Of a DNA stretch of 64,000 nucleotides, positions 40,701-52,854 are shown one piece after another. Source of the stretch: Deuterostichococcus epilithicus (lineage: Eukaryota; Chlorophyta; Trebouxiophyceae; Prasiolales; Stichococcaceae). How positions within the stretch are numbered: the first letter of the stretch is position 1; each line of letters opens with the position of its first letter. Position numbers and translations under genes: made by a program. Where the stretch lies: NCBI GenBank assembly GCA_033439295.1, contig JAVTLE010000001.1, positions 1,612,001-1,676,000 of the forward strand, given 5' to 3'. A model generated the notes under the pieces. The model saw only the letters and a list, made by a program, of their open reading frames with translations. It was not told the origin of the DNA and made no database searches.

Positions 40701-43700
40701 TCCGCAGCCATGAGGTGCCCCAGCGCCGCAGGAAAGCGCCCGAGGTGCAGGTCCACAGCGTGCCGCTGCAGCGCCGGCGCCCCCGCGGAAGCGAATTGCT
40801 GCAGCTGCAGCATGTACTCCCCCGGGTCGCGCTGCGAAGCGGCGATGACCATGTAGGCGAGTCCCAGCTCGTACTCGCCGAGCGCCGCCCTGCGAATCAG
40901 CGAGCTTCATCCTGTCGGAGGCTTGACGAGATTGTTGTTTCCGCGGACCGCAATGTATGCGAGTCCCAGCTCGTACTTGCCGACCCCCGTCCTGCGGCGC
41001 GGGGTAAAAAGTGGCATGCAGTACGCCATGGCAGCACGTGAGCCTGGAGTATGTTCTGGTTGTATGAGTGAGTGAGTGCGTGAGTGACGAGCGGCAGTCC
41101 GCGCCCGTCGCCAATGTGGCGGCCAGTCAGACGACACAGCAGCAGTAACCTGAATACGTGGTGCCAAGACAGTCAGGTGCCAGCTATGCCGGGGGTCAAG
41201 TGCTGACAGCCACAGACCCCCACAAACCACGCCTTCATCCTCACAGACTGCATCCCCTGAAGGCCCGCATTTTGTGGAGCTGTCGCTGCGCAAACGAGCT
41301 GCCCACCTGTACAGCGTCTCCACGCTGGTGGACAGCATCAGGTGCTTCAGCCCCTCCTCCGCGCTCGGCACCCGCTCCCCGGCCGCCTCTGCTTCCTCTG
41401 CTTCCCGCCCCGCCACCTCCGCCGCCAGCTCAGCCTCCTTGGCGTCCTTTATGAGCCGCAGCGCATCCGGCAGCCGGTCCACCTGCCAGCGAGCAATAGG
41501 CTTTTGAGCTCGCGAATCAAGTTGTTGTTCAACATGAGACGCGACGCTGCCTCTGCCTCTGCCTCCCGGGCGCTTATTTGGAAGGGGGTTGTGCAGCATG
41601 GTGGCAGAGGCGGCGAGTACTTAGTTCCGGATGCAGTTTGTGTAGTGTCGGCCTGGAAACCCAGACACAACAGCACTGTCCCCGCGGCAAGGCAGCGCAT
41701 TTGTCGGTGCATGCGCCGGTAGTGGCTTCACGCATGGGGCAAGTCGTGCGTCGGCAGGGCCGGGGTGAACTTTGCAGCATTGCTGCGCAATGGCGGTTGG
41801 CAGCGCCCTTGCGTGCCGCACTCCGAGCTTGGCCCTTCCCAGCCGCCGCTGTGGCCGCACTTCCGAAACAAAGAGCAGGGAGTGGCATGCAGCCGGCTCA
41901 TGTGCACCTTGGCCAGCGACGTCAGGACGGCCTTGAAGTAGCGCCGCGGCCCGGCCGCCAGCATCGCCTCCCGCAGAGCATCGCATGTCCGGGCTACCTT
42001 GCCCTCAATGCTGGCGTCATGCCCTGGCTCGCTGTCCCCGCCATTGGCCTCCTGCACCACAAAACCATGGGCTTAGCGCCAGGAGGGCCTCGGGTTTGCT
42101 GAGGGATATTCCCAGCTGCTTGGCTGGCTTGAAACAGCCGACACACCAGCCCGACCAAGCCATTCGAGATGCGATGGCAGCGACAGCGCCGCAGCAGCTC
42201 TGCGGGCCCTCGATCGGCTGGCATGCAGGCCTCCTCAACATGCAAGGCTCCCCACACCTAGCCAGAGAAGGCAGTTGCATGGCGTGCGAATTGCTGTCGT
42301 TCGTATGCTGAAAGCAGCCACAAGCGGCCCCGCTCAGGCATTGTGAGGGCAAGGCCCCGCATCAGGCCACCTGCTGGCGCTTGCTGGTGCTACAGGGCTT
42401 GCTTTAAAATGAAATGACACGATGGTTGTTGCCATGGCACGTTTCGGACGATGTTGGACAGCTGCAACAAGCAAATGGCCATTCACTACCGCTCGGCTGC
42501 CATCCACTCGGAGTAACACCTCTTACTCCTCCTACACACCTCCCGTGGCTGCGCCGGCGCCGCCGCAGCCATGCCGGCGTACAGGCCGCCCGGTGTGACG
42601 ACGCTGCCGGGCTGCAGCGCCGCTAGCAGGTCGGCGATGTCCGAGTCGCTGTTGACTGAAGCCACGAAAGCGCCGGCGGCGCCCAAAAAGGCCGGCCAGC
42701 CGTAGTCGACAAGGCAGTTGAGGTCCACACGGCTGGTGATGGCCGCCTCCCAGGCCGCAGCGTAATCCTGGGCCTGCAGCAGCGCGGCGGCGAAACGGGC
42801 TCAGTTCTTGGGCTATTCTCGGAATTTCAACTCCCTCGTCAGTGTCAATGCAGAGTCATAAGAAATCGCGCCAGGTCAAGACATGCAATCCAGGTGTGTG
42901 CACGGCAGCGCCATGCCTGGTGATGTCAGGAAGGTTGTCAATGAGCAGGCCGGGACAGTGCCTGCAGCCGGTCGGCGATGGCGGCCAGCACGAGGGCGCG
43001 CGGCGACACCACCTCCAGGTTGCCGCGCGGCATCTGCAGGATCGCCTCCGAGGCGTCTGCGTGCCGGCAACAGCGGCCTTCTTCGGTGTGATGTCAGCGT
43101 GGGACGGCAGCAGACAAAGCCGCAGTGCGTGCCCTCTACCAGCAGTCCACAGTCGAATGCGAGAACAACTTTGAAAGCACAGCGCCGTGTGCACACCAGC
43201 TGAGGAAAGTGCGCTGTTTGCATACGGCAGTATGCTTTGACAAAGCCAGTCACTTGGAGGAGCTGTGATGAGGCGGCCGCCCTGCTCGAAGGCGCGCTCC
43301 GTGATGGCCTTCGACGCCGTTGCCGCGGACGTCGGCCTGTGTCGCCGCCAGCAAACCGGGAGGTCGCGGTGGCAGCTGGATGGGCCGGGGCCCTTGGCCC
43401 TCGGCTGCAAAGGGTGAAGAGTGCGCTGCCACAAGACAGCTCCGAGGGGCACCTCAGCCGCTCAAGAGAGCTACTGCCTGCAGGACGGCGGTGGTGGCGG
43501 CCAGGCCAGTGACGTTGTAGAGTCACTTGATTCTCAAGATAATGAAGCTACGCACCGCATGGCGGCGTGCATGGCGGTATAAAAGTTGTCCTGCTTCCCG
43601 GCGCCAACGCCGCGGTTGCGGGGGAACTGGCCGGTCGCGGCCGGCGCCGCGGCCTGTGGTGCCGCGCGGCTGCGCAGCTCCGCAAAGCGCACCGTGTGCA

Positions 43701-46700
43701 TCGAACCAGAGCGCTCTGTGAACAGCAGGTATGCACCGCCAGGCCCGTGCGTGCGCACCTGTGCAATATCCGTCGCATTTGTTGCGATTCGGAGTGTCAC
43801 TACATGATGGACGCATAGCTTCGAGCCACACACGTATCTGATGTATCACACACATATCTGATGTATGGAAGGGAATGGTGTGAGATGATGTGTACGGGAT
43901 GACATGTGAATGGGTACCAGCCAGGAAAGTTTGTTCTCTCTGAGGAAAGCATGGCATCATGCGGTGGCTGCAGGCAGCAGCAGACCGCAGCGCCCACGGC
44001 GGGCTTCGGCACTGGGTACGCCATGGCAGCGCCGGCACTGGGAACGCACCGCAAAGGAGGTGACGGCAGAGGCGGTGGCCAGCTGCTGCGGGCCCCAGTA
44101 CAGTCTGCCATCGTCACTGAGACCGACCGCCGGCGGCGCGCCCGGGCCTGCGCGGTTAAGGCAGCTCCCGGGCTCCACATGGTATGCTTCTGGCCTTCTA
44201 TGCTTTTGAATATGGATGGCGCACAGTGCAACGTGCTGATGTCCTGCTACCTGGCACGATGCTGGTTTTATTGCAGTGAGCGCTTGAGCGGTCGTGGCAG
44301 GCCAAGATCTTCCTGGTGTTTAGGGTTTTAGGGGTTCCACAGCTGGCGGCTGCCATGCCTGCTTGCGGGGAGGGGCATACGAGAACTGACTTGCTGACGT
44401 GATTCCCGCATGTGCTCGGAAACCGTGCGTTCCAAGCTCGGACACGCAGACAACACGCACCTGTTGCTTCTGCAGGCGTGTGCGCCATGCGGGAGCACGG
44501 CACGGGGAAGCTGCTGCCAGCTGCGGGGCTGAGTTTCCCTTTCACCCAGAGGAAGAGGCTGCCGTCCCGCATCTGCAGCAGCGGCGGCGCGGCGCCGGCA
44601 GCGGGCAGCGCCTGCAGCACGCCCTGCTCCACTGCCTCCTCTGCGGGGCACGCAGCAACGGTCGTCGTTGATGGAGCCCGCAACCACAGCAACATTCAAC
44701 CCTGATCGCCCAGCATGCGGGGAGGCGTCAAGGGCCATCTCACAGGTGTCATTCCCGCTGTCTCTGGCAGCAGAGCTGGAGGAGGCAGGCATAGCTTCGT
44801 CTTCCACTTGGGAGTTTTCTTTGGCAGAATGCCAATGGTTCCTGCAATAAGCTGGATGCTCGACAGCGGAACGGCGGTGCATCGGCGTCCTGAAACCGTG
44901 TTACGACATCAAACTTCGACGTCGTGCCTGAAACGGTTTCGCCCGTGGCCAGGTTGACCGCCCGCAGCGCGTCTCTGCAGTTGAGCGTGGGCCCCTGCTG
45001 CTGCGACAGCTGCGTCCTGCCGACCAGCAGGATGTGGTGTGTGTCCAGCCACACCAGCTGCCGCGGCGCAAAGTCGCCTGTGCATGCCGCAGGCGGAGGC
45101 TGTCAGCATGTTTGGGTTTTTCACAGGTTTTGCAGCAGAGTGATTGCCTGGCGTGACTACTTAAAGCCTGGACGCGTCATGCATTGCCAGCCCGGGGCAC
45201 AAGGACAGATTTGCACGCTGGAGCTGTGACGCAGTGGACTTGGCAGCATCCCTGCAGGGGCTCAGCTTCGATGGAAGCTGCCAGCTTGAACGACGCCTGG
45301 CAGCTACCACGCTGCGATTGCAGTTGTGATCACACCCGTTGCGCAGGTGACGCTGCGCAGCGGCTGCAGCGTGACCTCCGCATCGCCCGCCTCCCCCTCC
45401 GCCAGCCCCGTGGTCGCATCTTCCGGCTCGCCCCAGAAATCTTCTTCTGGCGCTGCGAAATATGCTATGCTGCCGTCCGAGAGCAGCGCCGCCAGGCGCT
45501 GCACAGGCAATCAGAAGAGGTTGTGAGCTACCTGAGCGACAAAAGAGACTTCTAATTCGGCATGTCCACAAGGAACCTCGCATGCAATAGACCTCATCAA
45601 GCGCTTATTGACTGGGAGGTGCTGTAAGGGATCTGCAAGGGACTGGACGATCCACGACTGCCGCTCAAAGCACTCTCAGGTGGGGAACACGTGAGCGCCT
45701 CATGCCAGCCACTACGAGCACGTTTCGTGGCAGCTCAGAGGCCATCCAGGCAGAAAGCTTCCGAAAATTCACCTCGCGGCCGTCGCTGTCGCTCCAGAAG
45801 CTCACAGACTGCACCGGCAAGGCACACTTCGCCACTGCGGTGCACAGCGGTGGCGGCACCACCTCGTGCTGCAGCGGGCTCAGCAGCAGCCGGGCGCCGT
45901 CGACGACCGCCGCCGTGCCGCGGTCGCTGACCCAGTACTGCTGCTGGAAGGCGGCAGCGGACAGCCGCCCGCCGCCGCTGCAGGCGTGCAGCTGCGTCGG
46001 GCGCACCTCGTCCCAGGCGACCAGCAGGGGGCCCTGCGTTACAGCAAGCGGTGCTGCAGGTGACGAACGCCATCTGGATCGGAAGCTGGATAGGGAACGC
46101 CACCGGTTGAAGGAATATAAACAATTGCAGGACGCGCACACTCGCAGCCTGATTCCGTCACAAATGTGACAGCAGCCTTCTGTAAGGAACGTTCCTAGTC
46201 GGCTGCAGCATTGTCATACTGGACACTGTGTTCCACAGCCGCCGTTTCCAATTCAACAGCCTCCCACCCACCTGGCCGGCCCCGTGGCGCGCCTCGTGCT
46301 TGAGGTACCAGTGCCAGTTGCTGCGCTGCCACACCTGCACCCGGTGCTGCGGCCGCACGCTGCCGCCGCTGCCGCTGTTGCCGCCAGCGTCCTGGGCCAC
46401 CACTAGCGCCAGCATCTCCGAGTCCACACTCCACTCCATGGCCATCACCTCGCCTACGGGGTCCGCCATTCAAGGCGTCCTGACCGCACATGATGTTTCA
46501 CGCTTCGTTGACCTGCCTCCAGCATGCGCCGCCCGTCCTGGTGAACCATTGCGCCGGCGCTCAACGCATTTTGCCAGCTGCAAAGCAGCGCGGTCAGTCT
46601 CGAGCGCTGTCGACCATGTCGCACCCACCCGAATCAGCCACATCGAAGCCACCGTGCTGCAGGCCGTTCGTCTCGAACAGCACCGCGCGCGGGCCCAGCG

Positions 46701-48049
46701 GCGTGTGCTGCGCCACGTACAGGTGCCGCCCGTTGGGCTGCCAGGCGGCCACTGGCTGCAGGCCTGCGCCGCGCTCGCCGACCGCGTGCAGCTCGCAGCC
46801 CTCCCTCGCCCAGATCTTCAGGGNCNTCTCGGCATCCGCCGGCGGCTCGGCCGCCGCGCCGGCGTGCGGCGCCGCCGGCTTCCCGGGCCGCGGCGCCGCG
46901 CCCGGCTGTGCTGGTGGCTGCGCCGGCGGCTGCGCGGCCGCCGGCAGCTGCACCAGAGTCGCCACGTACTTGCAGTCGCCGCGCCAGCAGATGGCCACCT
47001 GCTCCGGGCTGAGGCTGGGGCCGGCGGCCGGCGCGGCCGCACCTGCTGCTTGGACGTCCATCAGCGACACCTCACCCAGCACGTCCCACTCCTGCGCACG
47101 TTACACATTATAGCATGAGCACGGTCCTTGCAAATGAGCTCCTCGTAATTTCATGCCCGTTCGGCCGTGGCTCCTGTGTCACGAGCAGCAGCAGGATGCG
47201 TTCCGCCGCAGCCGTGGCTGCTGGTCCACACATGGCAGCTGGACGACCGACCGTTGCGGTGACGGAGCGCTCGTCCGCGCAGCTGACCTTCGTCATGAGC
47301 AGCATCTGGCCGCGGCTGGTGACCAGGCACAGTGTCTCGCCATCGGGGCTCCACCGCAGCGCCGCGACGCCGCCATCCAGGTACCCGACCTCCTCCACCG
47401 CCCTGCTGCCGCAGTCCACCATGAGCAGGCGGCCGGCGGCGTCGCAGACGCACAGCGCGTCCGCCTCCGGCACGTGGGCGAAGCCGGTGACGGCGGCGGC
47501 GCCTGCGGGCCCGCCCAAGCAGCAGGGTGAGCTGCGGAGGCGGACGTTATTGACAACCCCAACACACGACCGTCGCTGCGGCTGTGGCGTGGCGATTGCA
47601 TGGCATCCAGCAGCAGCGGCTGGAACGATGGGACCAGCAGTCGCGGCATGGCTTGCACATGCACACTGCTGGCAACATTGCGCTGGCAGCTCAATGCGGC
47701 TGCTGCACCTTCTGTCGCATCCGGGTGAACAGCGTCCGCCAAGTCCAGAGACCACCCCTCCTGCACACCACATGGCCCGCCGGTCGGAACAGCTCACGAA
47801 CCCCCTGTTGAAGGAAACAAGTTACATTTGCATTCAAGTCATTGCGGCGCATGATGTCATCGAGGCTAATGACATCGCAATGGCGGCCGGCTGCACCTGC
47901 TGCGCGTCCGCCGGCACGAATGCGATCGCGCCGGCCGCGGTGCACAAGTAGGTTCCGCCCGACTCGCAGTCCCAGGCGCAGCGCGACACGTCGTCCGGCA
48001 GGCCCGGGACCTGCCGGTCCGAGGCACTGGACACCGCCAGGTTGCGCAT
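37707..48049 (-). CDS. ELP1: Elongator complex scaffold subunit ELP1/IKI3
   Basis: Largest Elongator subunit; the complex installs cm5-type modifications on wobble uridine of tRNAs. The start at 48049 gives MRNLAVSS, like the family's MRNL start; first exon 48049-47897. The N-terminal half holds WD40-like blocks (VAALRWSPDGETLCLVTSRG, VWQRSNWHWYLKHEARHG, LAWDEVRPTQLHACSGGGRL). A conserved middle block reads ILQMPRGNLEVVSPRALVL (about 43050-42970), then LNCLVDYGWPAFLG. The C-terminal half has helical repeats (DALRLIKDAKEAEL, YELGLAYMVIAASQRDP, QLEPALASYRAGGAFQMALA, WREALRVAYRC, NVERVAKYLARYREVQAKRL), then SDLSAYTTGSG and the basic RTAARKSRQK stretch before RQGSPQEEHALAEH; in ELP1 such a basic segment binds tRNA. 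The last exon is 37844-37707, ending NVKWKWDMLRPVT. More than 15 exons; not all junctions were resolved. Ambiguous bases near 39466-39478 and at 46824/46826 fall in exons. Very sure of identity. Confidence 0.9.
39725..40520 (-). repeat. Serial partial copies of an ELP1 exon in its flanking introns
   Basis: The genuine exon (about 40095-39865) starts with GLLRELLALVGDGD after an AG acceptor. Upstream in transcript order, three decayed copies of acceptor plus exon start lie at about 40195-40135 (GLLQEPLALCSDGD), 40397-40330 (GLL, stop, ELLAMCG) and 40512-40440 (CLLLELLALCGDAD). Spacing is close to 100 bases or twice that. Downstream, a decayed copy of the exon 3' edge plus donor lies at about 39790-39728. 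Confidence 0.7.
40851..40994 (-). repeat. Duplicated edge of another ELP1 exon
   Basis: 40851-40893 and 40951-40994 are about 85% identical. Read on the minus strand each has a cgcag acceptor followed by codons for LGEYELGLAYMV (genuine exon) or VGKYELGLAYIA (upstream copy). Only the lower-coordinate copy continues with the conserved SQRDPGEYMLQLQQF sequence, so the other is an intronic remnant. Confidence 0.75.
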
Positions 48050-48632
48050 GGCGACGCGTCCAATGCCGCAAACGCAGCGCAGGTTCAAAACACGCGGTGC
48101 GTGGCGAGGATCGTGCAGAGCGGACGGAAGGGAAGTCTACACAAAATTTGTTCACGAAGCTGCTGTCGGATTCTGCAAGACCCGAGGCCAGCCGTCCGTG
48201 CCATCCACTGTTTACGACGTTGCAATCATGATCGTGTGGCAAGTATCAGGTTTGACCATGCACATGCAAAGCGTTCCAATCCCAGATAGACTCCCTGAAA
48301 TCGCTGGAAATGAGCAAGGAATTTGTCCAGCTTGCTGATTTCCGGAAGGGGAAGAATGCAACCGCCCTCGCACGAAGGAAGTCACTGCTCACATTGACAT
48401 TTTCCAATTTGCTCGTGGTGCTAGTCAAGGGCTGAGCCAAGCTCCTGCAAGAGCTGCTGCCTAGACGCTTGCATACATACCGCTGGCCCTGGAACGTCAG
48501 TTTTGGCACTGTCGGTGTCCGCAGGCAGCAAGTGACCTTGCCTCAGCTGACACAGGAAAATTATCGCCGAACAACGGCTTCACCAGTGATCCTGCAAATA
48601 CACGCAGCCGGCCCCGGGTCGACGCGGGCAGC
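48050..48632. promoter_or_regulatory. Divergent promoter region, ELP1 / Fz-CRD gene
   Basis: About 580 bases separate the ATGs of ELP1 (minus) and the Cys-rich-domain gene (plus). The layout implies that both 5' UTRs and promoters lie here and may be shared. No TATA or CCAAT element was assigned. It is AT-richer than the flanking exons. Confidence 0.5.
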
Positions 48633-51600
48633 ATGAGGCCCGCGCAGCGCCTGGCGATGGCGCTGACGCTGGCCTCGCTTGTGACAGGCTGCTTGGCCCA
48701 GCAACACACTGGTGTGTCGCGCGGCACGGCCGTGAATATGCAAACTCAGATTCATGCAGGCTCGTGTGCGTCGCTGTTTTTCCGCGGTTTGCCGCTCTGA
48801 GATTTTGCGGTGTCCCGCAGGCGGGCTCCCCTCATGGCTCGGGAAGGCGGCCGGTGCCGCTGCCGGCGCGGCGTCGTCCAAGGCCGGCTACGATGGCGCC
48901 TTCCTCGCGCAGACGCACCCCTTCAAATTCCTGGAGATGCTGGCGGACATGCCGCCGGTGGAGCAGAAGATACTGCTGAGCGTCGCTGGGGAGGGCCTGC
49001 GCCAGCAGCTGGGCATAGAGTGCAACATCTTTGGTGGCGCGAAGGACTGCCAGCCGCTGCCGGCGGGCTCGGCGTTCGCGAAGGAGTGCAGGGGCCAGGC
49101 ACTGCAGGTGAGCTGATGCGCGAGGCCTGCTCAACCAGGGTCAGCTGCCGAGCAGCACATGCCAGCAGACTGCGCTCCGCCGGACTGCGCGGCTCTCCTG
49201 TGGCGAAGTAGGTCAGAAGGCCGAGGCCTGGCCGACTGCAGCGTCGGATGCCGACACTGTGCACAGCGCATCCAGTCGCTGGGCCTCCTGCCGCGGGCGG
49301 GCACTTGATGCATTATTTCCCACGAAAGGTGTTGCGAAAGGACTGCCCAATCCACCGTGCGCCCAGTTGCCGTTGTGCTGCCGCCAAGTGGAGTGCGTCC
49401 GTGCGGCCGGCGTAGGTGACGACTGGCTGAAACCAAAAATTGAAAGTGACGGCCTCCTGCCAGCGCCTGCCAGCCTGGCACTGTCAGGATGAGACGTTGC
49501 AGAAGGCCTGCCCACTCCGCAATGCGAGTTGTGCCCGATTGCTGTCCCCGTGCTTGCCGCCAGGTGGACTGCGCCTACGCCGCGGGCGTGGATGACGACT
49601 CGCTGGACACCAGCCCCGTGGACACCTTCAAGGCCAGCCTGGACAAGCAGCAGCTGCGGGACATCCAGGACGGCTGCCCCCAGTGCTTCTCCAACCTGCA
49701 GGCGCGCAGCGGACTCTGTCGCAGGGATCTGCTGCTAACAGAAGGACATCACTCACTGCCATGCGTGGCGGCACACCTAACAGCAACAGCGCACAAGCCT
49801 GCGCTGCACGCCACGGTGACCTGACTCGCAGACGTGTGCGGTGGACGGCGCCCCTGCAAGCCGAAGACTGTCGCACTGTTCGTGCGGCAAAGCCAATGCT
49901 GCCGGAGTCTTAGAGACGTGTGACGGGGGGTGCCGCCTGCCTGCAGGCCATGTGGTGCGCTCAGACGGTGCCCAAGTGCGGCAGCTTTGAGAGCGTGGTG
50001 GAGGGCGCGATACTGCCCGCGCTGAAAAAGGTGGGAGCGCTGTGACAGACAGCCAGAACCCGCTCAGACCGGTCACATGCACTCCTCCGCCGTCTTCCTT
50101 CGCCTGCGTCCCCACTCCTCCATGCATGCATGCTGCCAGTGGCGGGCAGTGCAGCGGAAGATACCCAGCTTGAACAGTCCTGGAAGTCGTGGTTGCACTT
50201 CGTGCACGGCAAGTCGCAGGCACTGAACGCCGTCGCCGCCTGCGCTTTGGTCGAAATTTTGCACCGGCAGCACACTGGAGTAGTCCGCCAACAGCCGCTG
50301 CACATCGCGGCGGTCCTTCGGTGTGGCCCCGCTGGCGGTGTCACTGCCCCAGCATTTCCACTTCCGCCAGGCTGCTGCAAACCTTGCGTGTTCCGGACGG
50401 GAAGCGACCTACGACAAACATCACAATGCAGGCAGAAGACGCGGCGGACCGCGGTAAGGGGGTGCAGGCGGCGCTCGCGGCTGCGCTGCCCGAGCTGGCG
50501 GATGCCGTCAGCCTGTCCATGCCCTGCCGCGAGATGTGCGAGGTGCGGTAGCGCAGCCTAAACTCTAAACCCACAGGCTGCTGCGGGACCCCTGAGTCGC
50601 ATCCGGCCGCCGATCTTCCCGACGCATGCCTTGCGCATCCCGCGACTTGGGCTGCTGTGACATCCCGTGACCACGACAACGGCTGCCCGTACCCGGAGGA
50701 GTCCTATGGTCTGAACTAGAAGTCAGTTCAGGCTGTGGGCTGCTCTGCGTGCAGTCTGTGATGGCCACCTGCGCGTGTGCGGACGAGCCGGGTCACAAGT
50801 TCCAGACATTCGGGCAGCTCATCGACGAGGTGCTGGACGACTACAAGACCCGAGGCGCGCTGGTGAGCCAGTCGGTGGGCGCCGAAGCGGCTACAAAGCG
50901 TTGAAGTGTCCACCGCATGCCGGCTGTGATGCTACTGTGCTCCGCCCGCGTCTGCACCACTCTGGCGGCAACCGCTCTGGGCACAAGATGCACCGGGCCC
51001 TGCTGGCTCTGTAGTGACGCACTGCCGTGCCTTTGCCTGGCTGCCAACTGCCGCAACGCTGCGGTTCCTGCCCGGGCCCGCTTGCCCCGAAAGCACCGCA
51101 GTTGGGTCTGCAGCGCAGCCAGCCGCTTTCCACCTCGCACTGTTTAATCGCTGCGGTGCAGGCACACATCCCGGAGGGCTTCTCGCAGACAATGTTCGGG
51201 CGGGTGCGCGACCGGCCGCTGTGCTCGCTGTTTGCGTGGAGCAACGCCACCGACTTTGCCGGCACCTGCGACACGCTGCCGTCGACGTGCCTGGAGAAAA
51301 ATTGGTGAGCTGCCTCTGCACGGCGACTTTTGTCATGCTGCCAGCTTGCCAGTGCCAATGGATGGCAGAGTTCATGGGTTGCCGTCCAACCCTAGGGCAG
51401 CAGCTCAGCAGCATGATGTGCTGGACCTTTTTGGAGCCTTGCGGTGCTGCTCCTCAGGTGCGGCAGCCGCGGCGGCGGCCCAAACGCCTTCGAACAGTCC
51501 ATGGCGCTTCAGCTCGCGAAGGTTGGGCCCCCACCACAGCGTCCTTGCACTCCCTCGTCCTGCGCTGCAGCCTCCAGGCCCTCAACTGGGCTCCACCACA

Positions 51601-52446
51601 GACAATGCGCCATTCCGCAGCATCTGCGCCAGGGCTGTGTGCGCGGTCCCCTGCGCTGCCGCCCGCTGCGGAGCCCGCCTGTGCATTGTACCTAGCGCGA
51701 ATGGCAATTGGTTGTCGTCTGCTGCACACTCCGCAATACCGGTCTCCGTGCAGACGCTGTTCGGCTGGGTGGGCGCCCCCGACGGCCCCGGGCTCTTCCA
51801 GACGCGGCAGGCGATCCTGGACAAGGCGGACAATGCTGATGTCAAGAAGTTGTCCGACAAGTACCTGCGGCATCAGGATGTGCCTGGTGGGTTCTGTGTT
51901 CGGATTTGTGGTGCACCCCCCTGATGACTCGAGTACGGAAGCGGTGCTGGGGGCATGCCGCTGTGGTGCTTGTCATGGCGTGCTCTCCAGGGGCCTACGG
52001 CGCGTCTGAGCAATTTCCTGCATGACATGCGCACCTGCCATTTTGAATATCTTGGCATCCTTCCACACGACGCTGGCAGCGTGACGCACGTTCTGCGCCT
52101 TACTTCAGCAATGGCTTCAGCCGGAATGACCACCGGTGCCGCGCGCTGGCGCGGCAGCGATGACCTTGGCCATACCCGCTGACACATTGGCTGACGCACC
52201 GGCTGTCCTGCTGCTGCAGGCGCGGGCGCCAACGGCAACAGGCACAAGCAGGCGGGCGCCGCCGTCATTGGCATCCTGATCGCCTTCACGACAGCCACCT
52301 ACGCTGGGCTGGCTCTCCTGTACTGGAAGAAGCGTCAGGCATTGCGCTCGGAGGAGGCGTTCCGTGAGGGCCGCAGCGGATATGACGCCATCCCGCTGGC
52401 GAGTGCCGCCGGCAGCGGCGACGGCGAGCCTACAACGGCGCTTTGA
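48633..52446 (+). CDS. Single-pass membrane protein with Frizzled-like Cys-rich domain
   Basis: 457 residues in ten exons: 48633-48711, 48821-49107, 49564-49701, 49947-50030, 50432-50542, 50755-50862, 51162-51304, 51458-51521, 51754-51886, 52220-52446; all phases agree. The N-terminus MRPAQRLAMALTLASLVTG is a clear signal peptide. The ectodomain has many cysteines, including CPQCFSNLQAMWCAQTVPKC and MPCREMCESVMATCACAD, which follow the second half of Frizzled CRD spacing (C..xxPxC ... PCRxxCexvxxxC). An exon of about 50 residues holds FSQTMFGRV and further Cys. A transmembrane helix (VIGILIAFTTATYAGLALLY) precedes KKRQ and a ~40-residue cytosolic tail ending near YDAIPLA, which contains a YxxPhi-type sorting motif. 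The intron after 49701 starts with GC. Function unknown; CRD assignment is by pattern, and a general algal Cys-rich ectodomain is the alternative. Confidence 0.75.
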
Positions 52447-52854
52447 CTTGCGCGCTGGGTTCGGCCTCGTGTGGCCCCCATTCATTAGGGTTAGGCCTCA
52501 AGAGGCCTCAAGAGCGGTCCAAAGGCGGACTCGGAGAGCTCTGTGTGCCGCAACAATTCTTTCGTTGGTAGGTTCCTATTGCATGAGGTGCGCAGCTAAC
52601 AGCGTGCTCAGTGGTGCCCTGCAGCTCGATGTTGCTGCTTTCTCGCGTGGTTTGCATTGGTTTTCATGTGGCGCTGCCCTTGTAAAGTAGTGTTTCTTGC
52701 GATGTACGCATTGTTGAATCACCCTTCGAGAGTGCACGAGAACCATTTGTGCCATACATTCCACATGCCAACCTGCAGCAACCAGCAGCTCCCGCCTGCG
52801 CAACTGTCGGCTTGCAGCCAGCTGCCGCTGCACCCCGCACACGGGTTGCAGCCG
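52447..52854. other. Convergent 3' spacer
   Basis: About 400 bases between the stops of the Cys-rich membrane protein (plus) and the small membrane protein (minus). It should hold both 3' UTRs. A small direct repeat (aggcctcaagaggcctcaaga) occurs near 52493-52513. Nothing else was recognised. Confidence 0.5.

Noticed and set aside
40951-40994. Second YELGLAY-coding segment as a genuine ELP1 exon
   Set aside because: Only the copy at 40851-40893 continues with the conserved ELP1 sequence; the other ends after about 12 codons without a donor that fits.
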